The notes under the pieces are model-generated. The model saw only the letters and a list, made by a program, of their open reading frames with translations, did not search any database and was not told the DNA's origin. DNA of 64,000 nucleotides, taken from contig JANYLM010000081.1 in assembly GCA_025357835.1 (NCBI GenBank), positions 1 through 64,000 of the forward strand. The letters run 5' to 3'. The translations under genes were made by a program, and so were the position numbers. Below are positions 43,613-52,236 of the stretch, one piece after another; the stretch's first letter is position 1, and each line of letters opens with the position of its first letter. Source of the stretch: Gammaproteobacteria bacterium. Lineage in GTDB: Bacteria; Pseudomonadota; Gammaproteobacteria; Steroidobacterales; Steroidobacteraceae.

Positions 43613-45330
43613 GACACGACATCCCAGGGATATCTTCCTTTGTCCAGGATGAACTCGGCCAAGCGGTTCAGCTCCTCATCTTCATTGCGAGTGATTCGCC
43701 GTACGGTCATCGCCATCCGCCGCTTCGCCTGCTGAGCGAAGACACGCGCCATCCCGATGGCCTGTGTGCCCTGCTCGCCCGCCGCGGCGCCCAAGCTCGC
43801 GGCCCGTGCCAATACACACAGGCCGACGAACAAATCGATGCCGATGTCGGCGATGCGTTTCAAGTCGTGCTGACGGTCGGCAATCGCCTTGCCATGCTTG
43901 CGCATTAAGAAGTCGGACGCCTTGGCCAATTCCACAGTATACCGCTCGTATATCTCGGCCGCCTCACGCAGGGGCGGCGGCAATTCGGTCAGGATCTTGT
44001 CGCGGCCCACTCCGGTCGCCTGAGTCAGGCGTTTTTCCGCATAATCCGTCAACACCCCGAAGCCCTTGATGAAATTATTGAAAATATCATCCACCGCGGA
44101 CTTCAATTCTCCGAAGGACTTACCTAAGTCCTTTAGGCCGGATAGAGCGATATACAGCCTAAGCACCTCATTGGTTCCCTCGAATATAGTTAAAATCCGG
44201 CAATCGCGCGTGACCTGCTCGTACGGCGCCTCGCGCATGAAACCGCTGCCCGCCGCGATCTGCAGCGCCTCGTAGGCGCTGCGCTGCAACGCTTCGCTGG
44301 CGAATACCTTGCTGATGGCCGCTTCTACCGAATAGTCCTCGACGCCGGAATCGATGTAGTGGGCAACCATCCAAACCACGCTTTCCGCCGCGAAGCAATC
44401 GATGGTCATCTGCGAGATCTTTTCACGGATGAGCCCGAATTCCGCTATGGGAGTGTCGAATTGCTTGCGCGTCAGCGCCTGTTGGGTGGCATGCGCAATG
44501 AGAGCCTTCATGCCCCCGACCGCCCCGCCCCCGAGACCGGTACGCCCGTTGTTCAATATCGCCATGGCGACCTTGAACCCCTTGCCCTCGGTATCGAGCA
44601 CATTATTGGCCGGAACCCGCACGTCCGCGAAACTCACGGTGGTCGTCGAGGAGGCGCGTATCCCCATTTTATCCTCGTGTCGGCTGTGGCTCACGCCCGG
44701 CCATGCCGCCTCGACTACAAACGCCGTGATCTTGCCCGCGGCCGACGCAGTCCGGGCGAACACCGTATACAGGTCGGCAATGCCGCCGTTGGTGATCCAG
44801 ATCTTCTCCCCGCTGAGTATCCAGCTACCGTCGGCATCCTTGACCGCGTGGGTCCGGATCGACGCCGCGTCCGAGCCGGCACCCGACTCGGTCAGGCAAA
44901 ATGCCGCAATCATTTGCCCGCTGGCCAGTTGGGGCAGGTAGCGCGCCTTTTGCTCGGCAGTGCCGAACAGCAAAATACCCTTCATGCCTATGGAGCTGTG
45001 TGCGCCGATGGTGAGCGACACAGAGCTGTCGTGCGAACTGCTCTGGCTCAAGACGCGCGCGTAGCCGGCATTCGACAAACCGATGCCGCCATACTCTTCC
45101 GGGATAATGAGACCGAACAACCCAAGGTCCCGCAGGCCTTGGATGAATTCCGCTGGTTGCTCGGCCTCCCGGTCCCAGCGCTTGAAGTCTTGCTGCTTAG
45201 GACCTAGGAATTGGTCGATGGCGTCGACCATCATCCCCAAAACTTCTCGGTCTTTGTCGCGCAGCATGGGATAGGGAAAGAGCCGCTCTTCGAGGATCCT
45301 TCCCGCCATGAGATTTTTCGCAACGCTCAT
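43609..45330 (-). CDS. Acyl-CoA dehydrogenase, long (VLCAD/ACAD9-like) form
   Basis: This 573-residue member of the family is longer than usual by an about 170-residue C-terminal extension, as in very-long-chain enzymes. Motifs: FCLTESGAGSDAAS (FAD/substrate), KIWITNGG, and the catalytic Glu in IFEGTNEVLRL. It introduces a 2,3 double bond into an acyl-CoA and passes electrons to ETF. It sits oddly between ccmI (8 bp upstream) and the RND adaptor (4-bp overlap), which may point to lipid handling linked to that pump. Substrate unknown. Confidence 0.9.
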   Translation of the reverse strand: MSVAKNLMAGRILEERLFPYPMLRDKDREVLGMMVDAIDQFLGPKQQDFKRWDREAEQPAEFIQGLRDLGLFGLIIPEEYGGIGLSNAGYARVLSQSSSHDSSVSLTIGAHSSIGMKGILLFGTAEQKARYLPQLASGQMIAAFCLTESGAGSDAASIRTHAVKDADGSWILSGEKIWITNGGIADLYTVFARTASAAGKITAFVVEAAWPGVSHSRHEDKMGIRASSTTTVSFADVRVPANNVLDTEGKGFKVAMAILNNGRTGLGGGAVGGMKALIAHATQQALTRKQFDTPIAEFGLIREKISQMTIDCFAAESVVWMVAHYIDSGVEDYSVEAAISKVFASEALQRSAYEALQIAAGSGFMREAPYEQVTRDCRILTIFEGTNEVLRLYIALSGLKDLGKSFGELKSAVDDIFNNFIKGFGVLTDYAEKRLTQATGVGRDKILTELPPPLREAAEIYERYTVELAKASDFLMRKHGKAIADRQHDLKRIADIGIDLFVGLCVLARAASLGAAAGEQGTQAIGMARVFAQQAKRRMAMTVRRITRNEDEELNRLAEFILDKGRYPWDVVS

Positions 45331-45338
45331 CCGTTCAC

Positions 45339-46373
45339 CTATTCGGCGACGCGATCAATCACCAGATTGCGCACTCCGTCGCGTCCCACATCATAGGAGA
45401 GTTCGCCGTACAAATCCCCTGCCGCCGGCGCGGGTTGTCCGCTGAAGGAAATTCGCGCCGTGACGGAAACCCGCCGGCCGCTCACCAGAACGCGCCCCGG
45501 CAACATGGAATCGGCCGGCGAGAGATGGACTTGAGTGCCGATGGCGCCGCTCGTCAGCCGTTTGGCGGCGAGCGGGGGTCCCTGGCTGCCGGGCTCACGT
45601 GCAAAGACAAACAAGGGCGCCTCCAGTTTTATTCGTGATTTTAAGGCGGGTGCAATGCTGATATTGACAGTGACTTCCGCTTGGATTAAGTCCCCTGCCG
45701 ACGTGCTCGTCCCGGCAGGCGACGCACTCGTCCCTGTCGGTACTGCCGCCGGCGCGCCCAATTCCGCAAGACGTGCATCCAGCAATTGTACGATTTGCGG
45801 CGGTGGATGTAGATCCTTGAGCGCCTGCCAGCGCGCACGCGCGAGTTGCCGATCGCCGCGCACGGCAGCGGCGAAGCCTCCATACAATAGGCCCTTGGGG
45901 TTGGTGGGTGCCAACGCCAAAGCCTGTTCAAACAGTTGTGCGGCCGGCGGAGTGATTTCGCCGCCCGCCCGCAAACTCATGGCCTCGCCCAACCCCATGG
46001 CGGCCTCAGCGCTGTTGGCATCCAGCTGGTGCGCATGATCGTAGGCGACGATGGCGTCGTCCAGTCGTTCCAAGGTCAGATAGGAGCGTCCCAGCATCAG
46101 CCAACCGGTCGCATCATTGGGTTCATCGCGCAAACGCTTTTCCAACTTGGCGACCATGGCCGCCACGTCCGGCCCCGCGGCGGTTTGAGCTTGCGCCGGC
46201 GCCTGCCAATTCCAATTCGACCACAGCGGATAAAGACCGGCCGAGGCGCCGATGATGATCACCGCCGCAGCTGCTCCGATGATTCGGCTCTGCTTATCGC
46301 GGAGCAGCGGCAATGCGACCGCGCCCGCGGCGATCGCGGCCATGACGGCGGCGATGACGAGGAATATATTCAT
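45339..46373 (-). CDS. ccmI: Cytochrome c biogenesis protein CcmI (CycH)
   Basis: This 344-residue protein has two N-terminal membrane helices (about 1-20 and 33-55), then a TPR region (GWLMLGRSYLTLERLDDAIVAYDHA, in part) and a C-terminal periplasmic domain. CcmI binds the C-terminus of apocytochrome c and presents it to CcmFH for heme attachment. It follows ccmH after 18 bp in the canonical order. Confidence 0.9.
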   Translation of the reverse strand: MNIFLVIAAVMAAIAAGAVALPLLRDKQSRIIGAAAAVIIIGASAGLYPLWSNWNWQAPAQAQTAAGPDVAAMVAKLEKRLRDEPNDATGWLMLGRSYLTLERLDDAIVAYDHAHQLDANSAEAAMGLGEAMSLRAGGEITPPAAQLFEQALALAPTNPKGLLYGGFAAAVRGDRQLARARWQALKDLHPPPQIVQLLDARLAELGAPAAVPTGTSASPAGTSTSAGDLIQAEVTVNISIAPALKSRIKLEAPLFVFAREPGSQGPPLAAKRLTSGAIGTQVHLSPADSMLPGRVLVSGRRVSVTARISFSGQPAPAAGDLYGELSYDVGRDGVRNLVIDRVAE

Positions 46374-46391
46374 TAGTGTACTTGGTTTTTC

Positions 46392-46871
46392 TTAGGGGCC
46401 CGTCGCGGGATCATCGTTGAGCGGCATGCGCGAGCGTTGTCGCGCGACGCGAAAAATAATCACGCCGCCCAGCAGCAACATGATGAATGGCGCGCCCCAG
46501 ATGAGCAGAGTCTTAGGTTCTAGCGGCGGGCTGAAGCGCACGAACTCGCCATAGCGGTCCGTCATGAAATCGAATATCGCCTCATCGCTTTTCCCGGCGA
46601 CGAGCATTTCTTGAACTTGTCGCCGTAGATCCATAGCAAGATCGGCATTGGAATCCGCGATCGATTCGTTTTGACACACCAAGCAACGCAAATCCTTGGT
46701 GATAGTTTCGAATCTGGTTTGTAAACTAACATCTAGCAGTTGGCCGTTTGCGTCGAGGGACTCAGCTGCTTCGGCGCACCCAAAGCTTATCGCGAGGGAC
46801 AGCAGCATCGCCATCGACGGCAACAGTGCTGCCGGCGATCGCGTTACAGCGAGATCGGACTCGCGCTTCAT
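46392..46871 (-). CDS. ccmH: Cytochrome c maturation thioredoxin-like CcmH (CcmL type)
   Basis: This 159-residue protein has a signal peptide, the LRCLVCQNESI motif (Cys63, Cys66) that reduces the apocytochrome CXXCH cysteines, a three-helix domain and one C-terminal membrane helix. Only the short CcmL/CycL part is present; the CcmI part is a separate gene. ATG 46871 overlaps the ccmG stop by 4 bp; an upstream in-frame start would extend into ccmG. Confidence 0.92.
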   Translation of the reverse strand: MKRESDLAVTRSPAALLPSMAMLLSLAISFGCAEAAESLDANGQLLDVSLQTRFETITKDLRCLVCQNESIADSNADLAMDLRRQVQEMLVAGKSDEAIFDFMTDRYGEFVRFSPPLEPKTLLIWGAPFIMLLLGGVIIFRVARQRSRMPLNDDPATGP

Positions 46872-47410
46872 GCGCCTTCCCGACGCGCAATGGCAATGCG
46901 CGGCAGAAACTCGCGATCCCACACTTCCTGAGTCATGGGTGAGATGAACTTGAATATCACCCGGCCATGCGTATCCACCAGGTATGTCTCAGGCGCGCCA
47001 TATACGCCCCAGTTGATCGCAGCGCGCCCGTCAGCATCGAATGCCACGGCTTGATATGGGTTTCCGAGCTGCTCGAGCCACTGCTTCGCCCGCTCGCGCT
47101 GATCCTTCCAATTTAGTCCGATGATGGGCACGACGTGCTGCTGAGATATCGCGAGCAGCGCCTCATGTTCCTGACGGCAGGGGACGCACCAGGTGGCCCA
47201 AACATTCAGCACGTACACCTGGCCCTTTAGATCCCCGTTGCTGTCGACTCGCGACGGATCCAACAAGTCGGTGAGGGCAAATGCCGGTGCCGCCTTGCCG
47301 ATCAGCGGCGAAGGCAGCGCGTGTATGTCGCGGCTGGGGTTGAGTCCAAAGGCGAATAGGACGGCGAGCGCGACGAATGCCGCAAACGGCAGCAGGAACT
47401 TCCACATCAC
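46868..47410 (-). CDS. ccmG: Thiol:disulfide interchange protein CcmG/DsbE
   Basis: This 180-residue membrane-anchored thioredoxin has an N-terminal helix (about 5-23) and active site WATWCVPC (Cys75, Cys78). CcmG keeps apocytochrome or CcmH thiols reduced in the periplasm. GTG 47410 overlaps the ccmF stop; the adjacent ATG 47407 is equally possible. Confidence 0.93.
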   Translation of the reverse strand: MMWKFLLPFAAFVALAVLFAFGLNPSRDIHALPSPLIGKAAPAFALTDLLDPSRVDSNGDLKGQVYVLNVWATWCVPCRQEHEALLAISQQHVVPIIGLNWKDQRERAKQWLEQLGNPYQAVAFDADGRAAINWGVYGAPETYLVDTHGRVIFKFISPMTQEVWDREFLPRIAIARREGA

Positions 47411-49380
47411 GCTAACCCGGGCTTAGGTTCTGCATTCGGCGGTGCGGCGGCCGCAGCCGAGGAGGCAACCGGCACTTTGATTCTGTAGCGACGGTCAGTG
47501 GCGGCGATTAAACCACCGAGAGCCATCACGACGGCCCCAAGCCATATGTAGCGAACCAGCGGTTTGTACTGGATGCGCATGCTCCAGGCGTTCTCCCCCA
47601 GAGGGTTGCCCATGGCGACGAACAAATCGCGCGCCCAGCTCACCGAGATGGCGGCCTGACTGTTATCCGTCTGCTGCACCCAAAAATGCCGCTTCTGCGG
47701 CTTCAGTATGGCGACCGGTTTGCCTCCGCGAGTGACTTCCACCAGGGCTTCGACCGCGTCGTAGTTCGGCCCCCGTACATTCACGGCGTTGACGAAGCGG
47801 AAATCATAGCCGGCGATGGCGAAGCTCCCGCCCGGCTTCAGGGCCACGTCCTTCTCGATCTTGTAGCTTTCGACGCCGCTGGCGCCGATGGCAAACATCC
47901 CCACACCGAAGTGGGCCATGCACATCCCCAGCAAGGCGGCCGTCAGGGTCTGTTTCTGGCGCAAGCGCCGCACCGGCTCTAGCAAGGCGGAAAAGATGAC
48001 CCAGAAACCAAAAGTAAAGCCGATTAGTCCCACCGGGTGGAATTCCTTGAACACCAGGCCTTGAATGGCCACCGACAGAGCCGCCGCCACGCCCAGCAGC
48101 CACCACAGCGGATTGGCGGTCGCCGTCAGCTTGCCGCGCCGCCAGGCCGAATGCATGCCGATGGTCAGGAATACCATTAACGGCAACACAGGCACCAGGA
48201 ACATCACCGCGAATACCGGCGGTCCCACCGAGATCTTGCCTATTCCCAGCAGTTCGTAAACCAACGGCGACAGGGTGCCCCAGAGAACCAGCCCGGCGAC
48301 GCACACCAGAATCACATTGTTCACTAGAAGAAAGAATTCTCGCGAGAACAGCTCGAAACCGCCGGGCACATACAGCTTCGGCGCCCGCCACGCATACAGG
48401 GTCAGCGAACCGCCGATGGTCAGCACGAGGAAGGCCAGTATGTACAAACCTCGGGTCGGATCGGTTGCGAACGAGTGCACGGACACCAATACACCGGAAC
48501 GCACCAAGAAGGTTCCCACCAAGCTCAAGGAGAAGGCAAAGATGGCGAGCAGCAAGGTCCAGCTCTTGAAAATGCCGCGCTTCTCCGTAACGCTGAGCGA
48601 GTGGATCAACGCCGTTCCCACCAGCCAGGGCATGAACGAGGCGTTCTCCACAGGGTCCCAAAACCACCATCCGCCCCAGCCCAGCTCGTAGTAAGCCCAC
48701 CAACTCCCGAGCGCGATGCCGATGGTCTGAAACAGCCATGCGAAAATAGTCCAGGGTCGGGTCCACTTCGCCCAGGTCTGATCGAGGCGCCCTTCCAGCA
48801 TCGCGGCGATGGCGAACGCAAAGGCCACCGAGAAACCCACGTAGCCGGTATAGAGCATGGGCGGGTGAATCGCGAGCGCGAAATCCTGCAGCACCGGATT
48901 CAAATCCGCGCCGTCCGACGCTGCGGGAATCAGCCGCTGGAAGGGATTCGAGGTCCACAACGTGAACAGCATGAAGCCGCCGCTGACGAGGCCCATCACC
49001 CCAAGCACGCGACTGGAAAAACTCAAGGGTAGCTGGCGGCTGAATGCGGCGACCGCCACGCTCCAGATGGACAGAATCAAAATCCACAGCAGCAGCGAGC
49101 CCTCATGCGCTCCCCACAGAGCCGCAACCTTGTAGAACAAGGGCAATTGCGAATTCGAATTGCGCGCCACGTACATTACGGAGAAATCGTTGTTGACGAA
49201 GGAATACACCAGGCAGGCGAAGGCCATGATGACAAACACGAATTGCCCGGTCACGGCCGGGCGAGCCACGGCCATCCACACGGGCTTGGCGCGCCAGGCG
49301 CCCGTGAGGCCGAAGAAGGCCTGCGACAAGCTCAGCACGAAGGCCAGGATGAGTGAAAAAATGCCTAATTCCGCTGCCAT
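47407..49380 (-). CDS. ccmF: Cytochrome c heme lyase subunit CcmF
   Basis: This 657-residue multi-span protein carries the heme-handling tryptophan-rich motif GWGGWWFWDPVENASFMPWL and the conserved His-bearing loops of the family (about 14 helices). With CcmH and CcmI it attaches heme to apocytochrome c. It lies 17 bp after ccmE and overlaps the ccmG start. Confidence 0.95.
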   Translation of the reverse strand: MAAELGIFSLILAFVLSLSQAFFGLTGAWRAKPVWMAVARPAVTGQFVFVIMAFACLVYSFVNNDFSVMYVARNSNSQLPLFYKVAALWGAHEGSLLLWILILSIWSVAVAAFSRQLPLSFSSRVLGVMGLVSGGFMLFTLWTSNPFQRLIPAASDGADLNPVLQDFALAIHPPMLYTGYVGFSVAFAFAIAAMLEGRLDQTWAKWTRPWTIFAWLFQTIGIALGSWWAYYELGWGGWWFWDPVENASFMPWLVGTALIHSLSVTEKRGIFKSWTLLLAIFAFSLSLVGTFLVRSGVLVSVHSFATDPTRGLYILAFLVLTIGGSLTLYAWRAPKLYVPGGFELFSREFFLLVNNVILVCVAGLVLWGTLSPLVYELLGIGKISVGPPVFAVMFLVPVLPLMVFLTIGMHSAWRRGKLTATANPLWWLLGVAAALSVAIQGLVFKEFHPVGLIGFTFGFWVIFSALLEPVRRLRQKQTLTAALLGMCMAHFGVGMFAIGASGVESYKIEKDVALKPGGSFAIAGYDFRFVNAVNVRGPNYDAVEALVEVTRGGKPVAILKPQKRHFWVQQTDNSQAAISVSWARDLFVAMGNPLGENAWSMRIQYKPLVRYIWLGAVVMALGGLIAATDRRYRIKVPVASSAAAAAPPNAEPKPGLA

Positions 49381-49397
49381 TGCGCTACTCCTTGAGC

Positions 49398-49853
49398 CTA
49401 GGTGGTCGGCCCTTGGGCCGCCGGGCTAAGGGCGGCCTTTTTCTTCAGCGATGCGGCCACTTCGGGCGGCATGTATTTCTCATCGTGCTTGGCGAGCACC
49501 TCATCGGCGACGAAGGCGCCAGCCCTGCTCATGGTGCCGTGCGCAATGATACCCTGCCCTTCGCGAAACAGATCCGGCAGCACACCGGTGTATTCCACGG
49601 GAACCTGGTGTGCGAAATCGGTGAGCACGAATCGAACCTGCAAATCGCCGGGATTGCGCGCGACGCTGCCCTTGACGACCATGCCTCCGATGCGAAAGCG
49701 CTTGGTCAAAGGTGCCTTGCCCGCAACCACCTGGCTAGGGTCGTAATAGAACATGATGTTCTCGCGCGAGGCCATGACCGCCAGCGCCACCGACGCGGCC
49801 ACGCCGCCCAGAATACCGAGTACCACGAGTAGGCGTTTGCGCCGTGGCGTCAT
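49398..49853 (-). CDS. ccmE: Heme chaperone CcmE
   Basis: This 151-residue protein has an N-terminal anchor (about 8-27) and an OB-fold domain. The covalent heme ligand His123 lies in AKHDEKYMPPE, with the nearby Tyr. It receives heme from CcmABCD and hands it to CcmF. It overlaps ccmD by 4 bp. Confidence 0.95.
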   Translation of the reverse strand: MTPRRKRLLVVLGILGGVAASVALAVMASRENIMFYYDPSQVVAGKAPLTKRFRIGGMVVKGSVARNPGDLQVRFVLTDFAHQVPVEYTGVLPDLFREGQGIIAHGTMSRAGAFVADEVLAKHDEKYMPPEVAASLKKKAALSPAAQGPTT

Positions 49854-50026
49854 GCTTCCTCACCCGCCGCCATGGCGGCTTCTAGAGCGCGCTCCGCCCT
49901 CAGTCGTGCCGCGGCGTAGTAGCGGCGCGCCGACCACAGGTTCCACCCCAGAACCACCCCCGCAAACGCGAAGCATGGCCAGACAAAGCGCGCGTAGCCG
50001 CCCATGGACCAGAAATCAGTGCTCAC
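49850..50026 (-). CDS. ccmD: Heme exporter protein CcmD (58 residues)
   Basis: This small single-helix protein has FWSMGGYARFVWPCF before the membrane segment and RRYYAAARLRAE after it, the usual CcmD pattern. It helps release holo-CcmE from CcmABC. GTG 50026 overlaps the ccmC stop (GTGA) and its own stop overlaps ccmE. Longer in-frame openings inside ccmC are not used. Confidence 0.88.
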   Translation of the reverse strand: MSTDFWSMGGYARFVWPCFAFAGVVLGWNLWSARRYYAAARLRAERALEAAMAAGEEA

Positions 50027-50757
50027 GATTTGATTGCCTCCCGCACCCATTTGGCTTGGCGCTCCCGATTCAGGACCTCGCCACGCAGGCGCATGCATAG
50101 CACCGCACCATAGAACAACATGAACCCGAGCAGCATCGATAGCAAGGGCCACAGCATGCTACCCGGCATGGGCGGTTTGCCCAGCTTGGCAACCGTGGCG
50201 CCCTGGTGCAATGAGTTCCACCAAGTGACGGAATAATGAATGATGGGGACGTTCACCAGCCCGACTATCCCTAGGAGGGCCGCTGCCCGATCGCCCCGAG
50301 AGGGGTCCTCGAAGGCCGACCGCAGGGACATCACCCCCACATAGAGAAACAGTAAGATAAGTTCCGATGTCAGTCGCGGGTCCCAGGCCCAGTAAGTACC
50401 CCACATCGGCCGGCCCCACAGCGAACCCGTAACCAATGCCAGCACGGTGAAGGAGGCGCCGATGGGCGCCGATGCGGCCGCCACGGCGTGGCCCATCTTG
50501 ATGCGCCAGACGAGCGCGATCGCGCCGGCAAGTGCCATGCTGGTGTAGGCGAACAAGGACAACCATGCGCTGGGTGCATGCACGTAAATGATCCGAAATG
50601 CGTCGCCTTGCTGGTAATCGGGGGGCGCGTACACCAAGCCGTCCACCAGCCCATAGCCGACGGTGATCGCGGCCAGTCCCAGGAACCACGGCGCAAGTGC
50701 AGCTGCGGCGGCGTATACATACGGCGGCGATGCAAGCTTGTAAAACCAGGTCCACAT
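50023..50757 (-). CDS. ccmC: Heme-handling protein CcmC
   Basis: This 244-residue protein has six helices and the motif MWGTYWAWDPRLTSELIL. It loads heme onto CcmE His123. It is placed 17 bp after ccmB and overlaps ccmD. Confidence 0.95.
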   Translation of the reverse strand: MWTWFYKLASPPYVYAAAAALAPWFLGLAAITVGYGLVDGLVYAPPDYQQGDAFRIIYVHAPSAWLSLFAYTSMALAGAIALVWRIKMGHAVAAASAPIGASFTVLALVTGSLWGRPMWGTYWAWDPRLTSELILLFLYVGVMSLRSAFEDPSRGDRAAALLGIVGLVNVPIIHYSVTWWNSLHQGATVAKLGKPPMPGSMLWPLLSMLLGFMLFYGAVLCMRLRGEVLNRERQAKWVREAIKS

Positions 50758-50774
50758 CGTCGATTACCCGTCCT

Positions 50775-51455
50775 TCATTCCAAGGTGATGCGCAACGCCA
50801 CCGTTGCGGCGAACGGCGCCAGGGTGCATGTGAACACGCAAAGCGCCGCCAAAAAATACAAAGCCCCTACGGCACTGGTGCCGGAAATCGCCCTATCGGT
50901 GGCACCGGCGCCAAAAATTAACAGCGGCATGGCCAGCGGCAGCACGATCAACGAGAGCAACACATTGCCGCGTTTCAATCCCACCGTGAGGCCCGCACCG
51001 ATGGCGCCCAACCAGCTCAAGGTTAAGGTGCCCAAACCCAAGCTCAGCAGCATAGTGGCGAATGCAGCGCCCGGAATACCCAGGGCGGTCCCCACCACCG
51101 GCGATACCAATACCAGAGCCGCACCAGTGACCAGCCAATGTGCAAAGGTTTTCGCCACCACGATGACCGTCAATCCCTGACCGCAAAGCGCCAGCTGCTC
51201 CAATGTGCCGTCATCCGCATCGCTCTTGAATAGTGAGTCCAGCGACAACAGAGAAGATAACAGTGCCGCGACCCAAAGCACACCCGGCGCCATGTCTCGC
51301 AGCAGCGACAACTGCAAACTCAAGCCTAAGGGAAACAATGTAGTTACGATCAAAAAGAACACCAAAGGTTGCAACAATTGGTCCGGCCGCCTGAAACTGA
51401 GACATAGTTCTCGACGTACAACTAGCCCAAAGGCCTCGAAAGCGCCGACCCTCAT
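50775..51455 (-). CDS. ccmB: Heme exporter permease CcmB
   Basis: This 226-residue permease with six helices has RRELCLSFRRPDQLLQPLVFF at the start and ALCGQGLTVIVVAKTFAHW, both typical of CcmB. It forms the CcmAB ABC complex that frees holo-CcmE from CcmCD. ATG 51455 overlaps the ccmA stop by 4 bp; nine codons further upstream are open but belong to ccmA. Confidence 0.93.
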   Translation of the reverse strand: MRVGAFEAFGLVVRRELCLSFRRPDQLLQPLVFFLIVTTLFPLGLSLQLSLLRDMAPGVLWVAALLSSLLSLDSLFKSDADDGTLEQLALCGQGLTVIVVAKTFAHWLVTGAALVLVSPVVGTALGIPGAAFATMLLSLGLGTLTLSWLGAIGAGLTVGLKRGNVLLSLIVLPLAMPLLIFGAGATDRAISGTSAVGALYFLAALCVFTCTLAPFAATVALRITLE

Positions 51456-52078
51456 GCCAGCTCCATGCGGCGCATGTCGCACTCCACCGTCAGTTCATGG
51501 TGCGCGACAACCAGCGCCGAACCGCCCCCTGCCACATGCGATTGCAGCAAGGAGGACATCACATCGCTGCCTGCCGCGTCGAGATTGGTGAACGGCTCAT
51601 CCAGCAGCCACAGGGACGCGCTCATCGCCAGCACTCGGGCCATGGCCACCCGCCGGCGCTGGCCGGCCGACAGTACTCGCGCCGGTAAATCGGCACAGGC
51701 GGCGACGCCGGTGCGCTGCAACGCGCTCCGCAGTTCGTCCGCCGTCACTCGGCGTTTGAGACCGACCGCGAAGCGCAGGTTCTCCAGCGCCGTCAAATCC
51801 CCCTTTAGCGCCGGCTCGTGCGAGGCATAGGCCAGGGTCGCCTGATATTCGGACCTCGCGCTGGAGATCGAATGCCCCCGCCACGACACCTGCCCCTGCT
51901 CCGGCCGCAATAAACCGCAAACCACGCGCAGCAAGGTGGTCTTGCCCGTGCCGTTCGGGCCAGAAACGTGCAGCAGCTGGCGAGGCCCCAGCGAGAGGCT
52001 TACCCCCCTCAGCACATGACGATCGCCGCGCCAGACGTGGACCTTTTCGACACTCAGACCGTCAGCTGCCATATTCAT
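51452..52078 (-). CDS. ccmA: Heme exporter ATPase CcmA
   Basis: This 208-residue ABC ATPase has Walker A GPNGTGKTT, signature LSAGQRRR (Ala for the first Gly, usual in CcmA) and Walker B LWLLDEPFTNLD. It is the first gene of the leftward ccm run. ATG 52078 is followed by a second ATG two codons on; neither has a strong ribosome site. Confidence 0.94.
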   Translation of the reverse strand: MNMAADGLSVEKVHVWRGDRHVLRGVSLSLGPRQLLHVSGPNGTGKTTLLRVVCGLLRPEQGQVSWRGHSISSARSEYQATLAYASHEPALKGDLTALENLRFAVGLKRRVTADELRSALQRTGVAACADLPARVLSAGQRRRVAMARVLAMSASLWLLDEPFTNLDAAGSDVMSSLLQSHVAGGGSALVVAHHELTVECDMRRMELA

Positions 52079-52236
52079 GAGGTCGCGAGCTTAACTAAAT
52101 CAACGAGTTGAAGCCACCTATTCATGCGCGATCAGCGACGCTTATCGCCGAATTTCGCGTCTACCGGTGCCCAATGACGGTTTATGCCTAAACCGTTTCG
52201 CAGCAGCTCGGTACTCACGATAGGAATAACGCGCCT
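52079..52236. promoter_or_regulatory. Divergent ccm / radical SAM operon control region with inverted repeat
   Basis: This 158-bp region contains a perfect inverted repeat ACGGTTTA-TGCC-TAAACCGT at 52177-52196, 41 bp before the radical SAM start codon, suited to be an operator for that operon. AGGA lies 11 bases before ATG 52237. Confidence 0.45.
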
